Source of the DNA: a bacterium
Lineage (GTDB): Bacteria > Patescibacteriota > Minisyncoccia > UBA6257 > 2-01-FULL-56-20
Length of the DNA: 26,068 nt
Assembly: GCA_021813155.1 (NCBI GenBank)
Contig: JAKALK010000005.1
Coordinates: 1 to 26,068 of the forward strand
Direction of reading: 5' to 3'
Shown: in pieces, positions 15,346 to 20,746 of the stretch
How positions within the stretch are numbered: the first letter of the stretch is position 1
Layout of the letters: every line of letters begins with the position of its first letter
The notes under the pieces: model-generated
The model's input: the letters and a program-made list of their open reading frames with translations, nothing else
Databases searched by the model: none
Told to the model about the DNA's origin: nothing
Position numbers and translations under genes: made by a program

Positions 15346-16695
15346 ATGAAGTTAACTTTTTACGGTGGAGCGGGGACGGTGACTGGTGTTAACTATTTTC
15401 TTGAGGCCCAGGGAGTTAAGATTCTTGTTGATTGCGGGCTGCATCAAGGGAATCATTTTGCTGAGCGAAAAAATTTTGAGCCGCTTCCTTATGATCCAAA
15501 AACTATAGACTTTGTTCTTATAACTCACGCTCATATTGATCATATCGGTTTACTACCAAAATTATATAAAGGAGGTTTTCGAGGGAAGATTTTTTCAACT
15601 CTGCCAACTCATGATTTTGCAGAGTTGCTTCTTGTGGATTCGGAACATATTTTGGAAAAAGAAGCAGAGCGAGAGAGACAACCACTCCTTTATTCTACAG
15701 AAGATGTCGTGGCGATGATGAAAATTTGGGAGGGAGTGGATTATCATAAAAAACTGGATTTAAATGGAGTGACGGCAGAATTTTTTAACGCTGGACATAT
15801 TTTAGGATCAGCTTTTATAAAGATATCCTCAGAGGGTAAGACAATTGTTTTCTCTGGGGATTTGGGCAACTATCCAGCCCCCATTATCAAAGAAACCGAA
15901 GAGATACCCAAGGCAGATTACTGTGTGATTGAGTCGACTTATGGAGACAGGGTTCATGAGGGTACAAACGAGAGACGGGAGGAGTTGGAGGACGCGATCG
16001 AAGAAACAATAAAAAAAGGCGGAATTTTAATGATTCCGGCTTTTGCTATGGAGCGGACGCAACAATTACTTTTTGAGTTAAATGAGCTTATTGAGAACGG
16101 GCGGATTCCTAAGGTGCCCGTTTACATTGATAGCCCGCTTGCAATTCATTTGACGGAGATTTACGAAAAATATCGGCGAGAGTTTAAAGAAGAAGTACGA
16201 GAGATGATAAAGGGCGGTGATGACATTTTAGATTTTCCGGGTCTTCATTTTACACTGACAACCGAAGAATCAAAGATGATAAATGAGGTAAAACCGCCAA
16301 AAGTGATTATTGCTGGTTCGGGTATGTCTCACGGCGGAAGAATTTTACACCACGAGCTTCGTTATCTTGGAGATTCAAAAAATATGATTCTTTTTGTTGG
16401 TTATCAAGGGAAGGGGTCGCTAGGGCGGCAGATTTTAGAAGGAGCAAAAAGAGTTAGAATTATGGGAGAGGAAGTGGAAGTGAGATGTCGGGTTCGGGTA
16501 ATTAGCGGATATTCAGCTCATGCGGATCAGCCTAGATTAGTGAAATGGGTTAAGCCGGCTCGGATGAGTTTGGAAAAAATTTTTGTGGTTCAAGGAGAGG
16601 AAGGAGCGAGCGAGGCCTTGGCACAAAAAATTCGAGATGAGTTAGCGGTGCATACAGAGGTGCCGCAGTACCAGGACAGCTTTGAATTGATTTAA
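15346..16695 (+). CDS. Metallo-beta-lactamase / beta-CASP RNase
   Basis: A 449-residue protein of the CPSF73/Ysh1-like RNA-processing MBL family. The metal-binding motif HAHIDHIG (His61, His63, Asp65, His66) is complete, followed by GHILGSAFI, the FSGDLGNYPAPI segment with its metal Asp, then the beta-CASP insert (IPAFAMERTQQLLFEL, VIIAGSGMSHGGRILHHE) and the final VISGYSAHADQPRLVKW region with the last His. These are all marks of an active enzyme that cuts RNA. A TAGAAT -10-like box at 15325-15330 is 15 nt before the ATG. It stands between the Mur ligase and the SLOG protein as a probable single gene. Confidence 0.93.
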   Translation: MKLTFYGGAGTVTGVNYFLEAQGVKILVDCGLHQGNHFAERKNFEPLPYDPKTIDFVLITHAHIDHIGLLPKLYKGGFRGKIFSTLPTHDFAELLLVDSEHILEKEAERERQPLLYSTEDVVAMMKIWEGVDYHKKLDLNGVTAEFFNAGHILGSAFIKISSEGKTIVFSGDLGNYPAPIIKETEEIPKADYCVIESTYGDRVHEGTNERREELEDAIEETIKKGGILMIPAFAMERTQQLLFELNELIENGRIPKVPVYIDSPLAIHLTEIYEKYRREFKEEVREMIKGGDDILDFPGLHFTLTTEESKMINEVKPPKVIIAGSGMSHGGRILHHELRYLGDSKNMILFVGYQGKGSLGRQILEGAKRVRIMGEEVEVRCRVRVISGYSAHADQPRLVKWVKPARMSLEKIFVVQGEEGASEALAQKIRDELAVHTEVPQYQDSFELI

Positions 16696-16731
16696 GAGCC
16701 GCTTTCGATTAGGTGCGGCACAAAGAGATGT

Positions 16732-16737
16732 TATAAT
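16732..16737 (+). promoter_or_regulatory. Candidate -10 box, leaderless start
   Basis: TATAAT ends 6 nt before ATG 16744, so transcription would start at about the A of the start codon. Confidence 0.5.
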
Positions 16738-16743
16738 TTGTTT

Positions 16744-17346
16744 ATGATGAGGCCAAAAGTAAATGAAAACAGTTCTAATCATAAACCGGTAGTTTACCAA
16801 CCGAAATATAAAATTTGCGTTTCGGGCGCAGCTGAAGCTGGCCACTGTTTGCCTGATGCCGAAGAAAAGTCTGAGGAATTAGGACGGCTAATTGCTGCGA
16901 GAGATATGATTTTAGTGACAGGAGCTACGACTGGTTTACCGTATTGGGCGGCCAAAGGGGCAAAGCAAGCCGGGGGAATTGTGATTGGTTTTTCCCCCGC
17001 TGCCTCGAAAGCTGCTCATATTAAAACTTATCACTTGCCGACTGATTACCATGATTTAATTGTTTATACTGGTTTTGAGTACGCTGGACGGAATTTGATA
17101 TTAACTAGAGCGGCAGATGCGGTTGTTACTGTTTGTGGGAGATTAGGGACTTTAAATGAGTTTACGATTGCTTTTGAAGATCAAAAGGTTCAGGGGGTTC
17201 TGACGGAAACTGGAGGTATGGCCGATATGATGGAAGACATTCTTCAGAAATCTCATCGCGGCAAAGGGAAAGTTGTTTTTGATAGTGATCCGTCAAAGCT
17301 TTTAGATAAAGTGGTGGATTTGATAGAAAAAGAAGAGGAAATTTAG
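16744..17346 (+). CDS. SLOG/LOG-type Rossmann-fold protein (putative nucleotide-binding)
   Basis: A 200-residue protein from ATG 16744. After a basic 20-residue lead comes a Rossmann-like fold: KICVSGAAEAG, then DMILVTGATTGLPYWAAKGA, IGFSPAAS, and the family's key VCGRLGTLNEFTIAFEDQKV, equivalent to the GGxGTxxE motif of LOG/lysine-decarboxylase-like proteins (here CGRLGTLNE, with the Gly pair altered). LOG proteins release active cytokinins by cutting nucleotide monophosphates, and related SLOG proteins bind nucleotides; the exact reaction here is unknown. A TTG 6 nt upstream is also in frame but lies next to the TATAAT box. A weak hairpin follows the stop. Confidence 0.8.
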   Translation: MMRPKVNENSSNHKPVVYQPKYKICVSGAAEAGHCLPDAEEKSEELGRLIAARDMILVTGATTGLPYWAAKGAKQAGGIVIGFSPAASKAAHIKTYHLPTDYHDLIVYTGFEYAGRNLILTRAADAVVTVCGRLGTLNEFTIAFEDQKVQGVLTETGGMADMMEDILQKSHRGKGKVVFDSDPSKLLDKVVDLIEKEEEI

Positions 17347-17347
17347 G

Positions 17348-17376
17348 AAATTCACCTTCTTGAGTTTGGTGAATTT
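17348..17376 (+). terminator. Probable intrinsic terminator after the SLOG gene
   Basis: A 9-bp stem AAATTCACC / GGTGAATTT with an 11-nt loop, starting 1 nt after the stop and running into a short T-run (TTTTC). GC content in the stem is low, so it may be weak. Confidence 0.5.
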
Positions 17377-17411
17377 TCAGGAAAGCAAAGGTCGCTTAAG
17401 TTTTTTAAACT

Positions 17412-17663
17412 ATGGCGGAACCAAAACCTATCGGGGAAGTGACCCACTTTTATTCCAATATTGGCGTGGCGATTGTTAAGTTTAAAAAGGTAGTCGGAGT
17501 CGGAGCTAAAGTTTCTTTTAAGGGGGCGACGACGAACTTCGAGGAGAAAATTGATTCTATGCAGTTTGACCATAAGCCGATTAAAGAAGCCAAGAAAGGA
17601 CAAGAAGTGGGGATAAGGGTGAAAGATAAAGTCCGAGAAGGGGATTTAGTTTTTGAGGCGTAG
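17412..17663 (+). CDS. Small EF-Tu-domain-2-like protein
   Basis: An 83-residue protein: GEVTHFYSNIGVAIVKFKKV, then VGVGAKVSFKGATTNFEEKI, SMQFDHKPIKEAKKGQEVGI and RVKDKVREGDLVFEA. This is the beta-barrel pattern of translation factor domain 2 (GxV.....G.V...G.K.G..V.I....G...GD.V), found as a stand-alone 'translation elongation factor-like' small protein in archaea and CPR genomes. It has no GTPase domain. Function is unknown; it may act on translation or as a part of U32 peptidase systems, which carry a similar C-terminal barrel. It lies 65 nt after the SLOG gene and 18 nt before the permease. Confidence 0.8.
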   Translation: MAEPKPIGEVTHFYSNIGVAIVKFKKVVGVGAKVSFKGATTNFEEKIDSMQFDHKPIKEAKKGQEVGIRVKDKVREGDLVFEA

Positions 17664-17681
17664 CATTCGAGTTTTTGCGGG

Positions 17682-18803
17682 ATGAGTCTGAAAATTTTTT
17701 TCCAAGAGTTGGGGTTGATTTTTTCAACCACGGTGGGTGTGGGTGTTTTTGCTTTGCCTTATATTTTCAAAGAGGCGGGCTGGGCGCTTTCTGTTTTTTA
17801 TCTTTTGATATTTTCGGGTTTAATGGTGGCGGTGCACATTATATATTGGAGGGTTTTAGTGAAAACAGGTAAGACGAAGAGGCTGCTTATGCTGGTCAGG
17901 GAAAATTTTGGTAGTTTGGGTTTCGGATTGGGAGCGACGACTATTATTGGAGGGATAACGCTGGCTATGGTGGCTTATCTGATTTTGGGAGGTCATTTTT
18001 TGAGATTGGTTTTCCCGGGAATGGCGGAGAATTTGAGTATAATTGTTTTTTGGATTTTGGTGTCTTTGCCATTATTTTTTAAACTGAGTCGGATGATCGG
18101 TCTTGAAGTCTGGGCTGGACTGATTCTTGCGGGAGCGGTGATATTTCTTTTATTAGAAGCCGAACCGCTTTCGACTCCGGTTCAAATCCAAGCTTTCAGC
18201 AGTAGCAATTTATTTTTGCCATTTGGAGCGGTGCTTTTCGCGCTGGCGGGATGGACAGCCATCGAGCCGATTTATGATTCTTCAAAAAAGAGGCTGGAGC
18301 TGACTAATTTTAAAACTAGGATTTGGCAATTTAGTTTTGCCACTTTTGGCGCCGCGCTGATTTATTTGATTTTTGTTTTGGCGATACTGGGCTCCTCGAG
18401 TTCAATAACAACGGACACGATTTCAGGATTGCAAAATCTTCCTGGCTACGAATTGGCGATACTTTTGGTGATCGGGATTTTCGCCATCGCGACTTCGTAC
18501 CTACCCTTTGGAAGAGAATTTGAGAGTTTGGCCATAAAGGATCTTAAGTTTTCAAGATTAGTGAGTTTGGTTTTGGTGTTAGCGGTACCGGTAGGGTTAG
18601 TTTTTTTGGGATTAAAAAATTTTTCAGAGGTAGTGGGTTTAGTCGGTGGGGTTTTTTTGGCTCTCCAGTATTTTTTTATAGTGTTGGTTGGGAGGAAGGT
18701 GCTTGAGATTAGGGGGTTTTTAAAGAAGTTGGGTTTTTATTCGGCCGCCGCAATTTTTCTTTTAGGGGCGGTTTACGAAGTTTATTATTTTGTAATAAGA
18801 TAG
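17682..18803 (+). CDS. Amino-acid permease (AAAP/aromatic amino-acid transporter-like)
   Basis: A 373-residue integral membrane protein with about 10-11 hydrophobic segments. The start FFQELGLIFSTTVGVGVFAL contains the unwound G-V-G-x-F-A-L-P motif of APC-superfamily helix 1, followed by YIFKEAGWALSVFYLL. The central region LPFGAVLFALAGWTAIEPIY is helix 6-like. This pattern matches tyrosine/tryptophan permease-type transporters, which move amino acids with protons or sodium. For an organism expected to be auxotrophic, uptake of amino acids makes sense. Substrate is not deducible. It begins 18 nt after the EF-Tu-like gene, so co-transcription is likely. Confidence 0.85.
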   Translation: MSLKIFFQELGLIFSTTVGVGVFALPYIFKEAGWALSVFYLLIFSGLMVAVHIIYWRVLVKTGKTKRLLMLVRENFGSLGFGLGATTIIGGITLAMVAYLILGGHFLRLVFPGMAENLSIIVFWILVSLPLFFKLSRMIGLEVWAGLILAGAVIFLLLEAEPLSTPVQIQAFSSSNLFLPFGAVLFALAGWTAIEPIYDSSKKRLELTNFKTRIWQFSFATFGAALIYLIFVLAILGSSSSITTDTISGLQNLPGYELAILLVIGIFAIATSYLPFGREFESLAIKDLKFSRLVSLVLVLAVPVGLVFLGLKNFSEVVGLVGGVFLALQYFFIVLVGRKVLEIRGFLKKLGFYSAAAIFLLGAVYEVYYFVIR

Positions 18804-18819
18804 CGGGGAGCCCTCATTA

Positions 18820-18855
18820 TTCCCGCCTTCGCTTTAGGCTACGGCGGGTAGGGAA
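18820..18855. repeat. Palindromic intergenic repeat CCCGCC...GGCGGG
   Basis: TTCCCGCC (18820-18827) and GGCGGGTAGGGAA (18843-18855) flank a 15-nt segment TTCGCTTTAGGCTAC; the stem core CCCGCC/GGCGGG is perfect and TTCCC/GGGAA continues after a bulge. It lies 17 nt after the permease stop. It resembles short palindromes that I recall being dispersed in CPR genomes; not verified here. Confidence 0.5.
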
Positions 18856-18859
18856 CGGA

Positions 18860-18942
18860 CCCCGATACTGAAAATTTGGAAGAGATGAACTCTCCAAAAT
18901 ATCCAAATTTTAGCACGGGGCAGGCCCCAACACTGAAATTTG
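18860..18942. repeat. Alternating inverted/direct repeat block before the tRNA
   Basis: CCCCGATACTGAAAATTTGG (18860-18879) recurs as CCCCAACACTGAAATTTG (18925-18942). The segment between them, TCCAAATTTTAGCACGGGG (18902-18920), is complementary to both, so two mutually exclusive hairpins can form; the better one pairs AAAATTTGGA with TCCAAATTTT (10 bp). A related piece, GAATTTAGTGCGGGGCAGG, occurs again at 19029-19047 just before the tRNA remnant, matching AATTTTAGCACGGGGCAGG at 18906-18924. Confidence 0.55.
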
Positions 18943-19013
18943 TCCTCGTAGTTCAATGGATAGAACACTGGCCTCCGAAGCCGGAGATGTGAGTTCGACT
19001 CTCGCCGGGGACA
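18942..19013 (+). tRNA. tRNA-Arg (anticodon CCG)
   Basis: A 72-nt cloverleaf: acceptor GTCCTCG/CGGGGAC (one G-T pair) plus discriminator A, D-arm GTTC-AATGGATA-GAAC, anticodon stem CTGGC/GCCGG with loop CTCCGAA (anticodon CCG at 18975-18977), variable loop AGAT(G), T-arm GTGAG-TTCGACT-CTCGC. The 3' CCA is not encoded. The anticodon reads CGG arginine codons. It sits in a gene-free repeat cluster. Confidence 0.93.
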
Positions 19014-19067
19014 CAAAGATAGTAAGGCGAATTTAGTGCGGGGCAGGTGCCATACCTCCCTCCGAAG

Positions 19068-19087
19068 CCTGCCTGCCGGCAGGCAGG
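19068..19087. repeat. 20-bp perfect palindrome CCTGCCTGCCGGCAGGCAGG
   Basis: A perfect GC-rich palindrome inserted in the tRNA remnant. Read on the minus strand, it encodes LPACRQAG, a peptide I recall from many spurious CPR protein predictions, which suggests a dispersed REP-like element. It occurs once in this window. Confidence 0.65.
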
Positions 19088-19100
19088 GAGGTGGTGCAGG

Positions 19101-19143
19101 TTCGCCCTCCTAAATTTTGCGCTGCAAAACTTAGGAGGGTGAA
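19101..19143. repeat. Hairpin element inserted in the T-loop of the tRNA remnant
   Basis: TTCGCCCTCCTAAATTTTGC (19101-19120) pairs with GCAAAACTTAGGAGGGTGAA (19124-19143) across the loop GCT: 20 bp with one A/C mismatch and one G-T. It is nested inside the tRNA T-stem, so the inserted unit is probably the CCCTCC...GGAGGG part plus a few bases. Confidence 0.6.
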
Positions 19144-19188
19144 ATTCCTGCTGAGGGCACATTTTTTTAGTTTTAGATTTTAGTAATA

Positions 19189-19222
19189 GAAAGCCCACTT
19201 CCTGGGCAAGAAGCAGGCTTTC
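19189..19222 (-). terminator. Candidate terminator of the two small minus-strand genes
   Basis: Downstream of the zinc-ribbon stop, GAAAGCC/GGCTTTC can pair (7 bp), or inside it GCCC/GGGC (7-nt loop) followed on the minus strand by TTTCTATT. Either could end transcription. Confidence 0.4.
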
Positions 19223-19254
19223 GTTGTGTCCGTTCTGGGACGGGGGCTGGGTTG

Positions 19255-19425
19255 TTACTTGGGCGCCGGAGGCGGAATGGGGTGGGCTTTTTCGTATTTC
19301 GTTTGACAGGGCCTACAACGCTTCGGGGATTGCCCGGATTTGTCGAAGGATGCGGTAACAACGAACTCTTCTTCGCAATCAATGCAGACTAGGAGTCTGG
19401 GTTTTCGGTTGCCATTTTCTGTCAC
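19255..19425 (-). CDS. Small zinc-ribbon-like protein, 56 aa
   Basis: An ORF with GTG start, preceded by a full AGGAGG Shine-Dalgarno site (19431-19436) 5 nt upstream, one of the clearest in the window. The product has VCIDCEEEF and then KRCRPCQTKY: two CxxC pairs about 20 residues apart, typical of a small zinc ribbon. The end is Pro-rich (HPIPPPAPK). It lies 35 nt downstream of another small gene on the same strand, probably an operon. Zinc ribbons of this size often bind nucleic acid or act as a protein contact; no specific role can be assigned. Confidence 0.75.
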   Translation of the reverse strand: MTENGNRKPRLLVCIDCEEEFVVTASFDKSGQSPKRCRPCQTKYEKAHPIPPPAPK

Positions 19426-19460
19426 GGTTTCCTCCTGGTGGAATCGGTGGTTCGGAGAGA

Positions 19461-19655
19461 CTACTTTTTGGAAGTTTTCTTGAGAGTGGCACGAATCCGT
19501 TTTCGCTCTTTTCTCATCCTCTCGATTGCTTCGGCGAGCCGTTTTTTTTGGATTGGTCCGAGAGGTGCGTTGTCTAAATAAGCCTGATCGTTATTAATAC
19601 TAATGGTTAGCGAGCGAATTTGGCCGTAGGGTCCAGTACCGGCGACATTTTTCAT
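19461..19655 (-). CDS. Small basic protein, 64 aa, unknown function
   Basis: It begins MKNVAGTGPYGQIRSLTISI and ends with a highly basic helix (RLAEAIERMRKERKRIRATL, then KKTSKK). AGGAGG at 19660-19665 lies 4 nt before the ATG, and a minus-strand GATAAT at 19681-19686 could be its -10 box. The N-terminal part has short strands, the C-terminal part is a Lys/Arg-rich helix that could contact RNA or DNA. It probably forms an operon with the zinc-ribbon gene. I do not recognise the family. Confidence 0.7.
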   Translation of the reverse strand: MKNVAGTGPYGQIRSLTISINNDQAYLDNAPLGPIQKKRLAEAIERMRKERKRIRATLKKTSKK

Positions 19656-19729
19656 GATGCCTCCTTTTCGCTAGTTAAAAATTATCATTTTACTTATAAT
19701 ATGACAAGAATTGTTGGTTTTTAAAAGTA

Positions 19730-20353
19730 ATGGATAAAATTACGGAGCTAAAAAAGCTCGAAGAAGAATTAGAGGCAGATCGAAAATTGCCGCTTTTTGG
19801 TCAATCGAATTTAGTTTTTGGGGAGGGGAGCGCGGATTGCAAGGTGATGTTTATTGGCGAGGCGCCGGGATTTCATGAAGACCAACAAAAGCGGCCGTTT
19901 GTCGGAAGGGCGGGGCAACTTTTACGAACGATGATTAGGGAGATTGGATGGAAAGAAGAGGAGGTTTATATCACTAATATTGTTAAGCGGCGGCCGCCGG
20001 AGAATCGTGATCCGCTTCCTGAAGAGATTGAAGCTTATAAACCATATTTAGCAAAACAGATTGAAATTATTGACCCGAAAGTGATTGCCCCACTGGGGAG
20101 GTTTTCGATGAATTATTTTCTGCCAGAGGCGAAAATTTCGCGAGATCAAGGAAAAGTTTTTAGATTAGACGGGCGGCTAGTTGTGCCACTTTACCATCCG
20201 GCGGCAGCTTTAAGATCAACCGAAGTTTTAAATGAGCTCAAAGCGAGTTTTAAAAAGTTGCCGGATATCGTGGCGGGCAATAATCTTGTTTTGATACCAA
20301 AAGCGATACCACCCGAAAGTCTTAAAAAGAAGCCGCAAGCCAGACTTTTTTAA
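19730..20353 (+). CDS. Family 4-type uracil-DNA glycosylase without Fe-S cysteines
   Basis: A 207-residue enzyme expected to remove uracil from DNA. Motifs typical of family 4 are VMFIGEAPGFHEDQQKRPFV (GEAPG at 43-47), GRAGQLLRTMI, VYITNIVKRRPPENRDPLP, IAPLGRFSM and YHPAAALR (HPAAAL at 156-161). Family 4 members hold a 4Fe-4S cluster with four Cys: a CxxC-type pair near the N-terminus, one in VKCRPP and one in CRPYL. Here these are VKRRPP and YKPYL, and the N-terminal pair is absent; the only Cys is C37. So the cluster appears lost while the active-site motifs remain. TATAAT at 19695-19700 may be its -10 box. Confidence 0.88.
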   Translation: MDKITELKKLEEELEADRKLPLFGQSNLVFGEGSADCKVMFIGEAPGFHEDQQKRPFVGRAGQLLRTMIREIGWKEEEVYITNIVKRRPPENRDPLPEEIEAYKPYLAKQIEIIDPKVIAPLGRFSMNYFLPEAKISRDQGKVFRLDGRLVVPLYHPAAALRSTEVLNELKASFKKLPDIVAGNNLVLIPKAIPPESLKKKPQARLF

Positions 20354-20379
20354 AAGTTGGGGATTGCATCTTTAGGGCT

Positions 20380-20385
20380 TATAAT
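20380..20385 (+). promoter_or_regulatory. Candidate -10 box, leaderless start
   Basis: TATAAT overlaps an in-frame ATG (20384) and ends 7 nt before the next in-frame ATG (20393), which is therefore the likely first base of both transcript and protein. Confidence 0.5.
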
Positions 20386-20392
20386 GAGATTA

Positions 20393-20746
20393 ATGAATGT
20401 GGCTCTGGTTTATTTGGTCGAGCGTTTTTTTTGGAGAATAGGGGATTTTTTTCACCACTGGTACGTTCATGGCTCGCGTAAGTTTGCTCACTACTTTGTT
20501 TCGTTTCTGGAAAGGGTGGATAGGACTTTGGCTTTTAAAATAACTCTTCGGTATTTTTTTCAACCTCTTTACAAGGACTACTCAGTAGTGGGTCGGATTC
20601 TGGGGATTTTTTTTAGATCGGGTCGTTTGTTGATCGGGCTGTTTGTTTATGTTGTTTTGGGTTTATTGTTTTTAGCTATCTACATTGTGTGGGTAGCGTT
20701 GCCTGTTGTTTTGGTGGTCGGGCTTTTAAATAAGAGTTTACGATGA
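20393..20746 (+). CDS. Small membrane protein preceding the Clp ATPase
   Basis: A 117-residue protein from ATG 20393; upstream starts at 20357 (TTG) and 20384 (ATG) lie before or within the TATAAT box. An aromatic N-terminal amphipathic region (LVYLVERFFWRIGDFFHHWY) with several His is followed by a basic middle and one or two C-terminal hydrophobic helices (LLIGLFVYVVLGLLFLAIYI, then VALPVVLVVGLL). It ends in an ATGA overlap with the Clp gene, so the two are probably made together and may form a membrane complex. Unknown family, possibly CPR-specific. Confidence 0.75.
   Translation: MNVALVYLVERFFWRIGDFFHHWYVHGSRKFAHYFVSFLERVDRTLAFKITLRYFFQPLYKDYSVVGRILGIFFRSGRLLIGLFVYVVLGLLFLAIYIVWVALPVVLVVGLLNKSLR

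Larger units (their letters stand above)
19052..19159 (+). pseudogene. tRNA-Arg(CCG)-like remnant split by two palindromes
   Basis: With two insertions removed, the 3' two-thirds of a tRNA appears: anticodon stem CCTCC (19055-19059), loop CTCCGAA (19060-19066, anticodon CCG, identical to the loop of the intact tRNA), stem GGAGG (19067 + 19088-19091), variable TGGT, T-stem GCAGG (19096-19100), TTCG, then CCTGC (19147-19151), acceptor 3' strand TGAGGGC and discriminator A. A 20-bp palindrome (19068-19087) interrupts the anticodon arm and a ~40-nt hairpin interrupts the T-loop. The 5' acceptor strand (expected GCCCTCA) and the D-arm are missing; the repeat AATTTAGTGCGGGGCAGG stands there instead. 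It cannot fold as a working tRNA. Confidence 0.65.

Noticed and set aside
19029..19161. A functional intron-containing tRNA
   Set aside because: The 5' acceptor strand and D-arm are missing, and the T-loop is also interrupted, so splicing of one insert would not restore a tRNA.
18834..19198. Minus-strand ORFs (60 and 81 aa) over the tRNA region, with peptides such as LPACRQAG
   Set aside because: They are antisense to the tRNA-Arg gene, its remnant and the palindromes; the peptides are just translations of those RNA genes and repeats.
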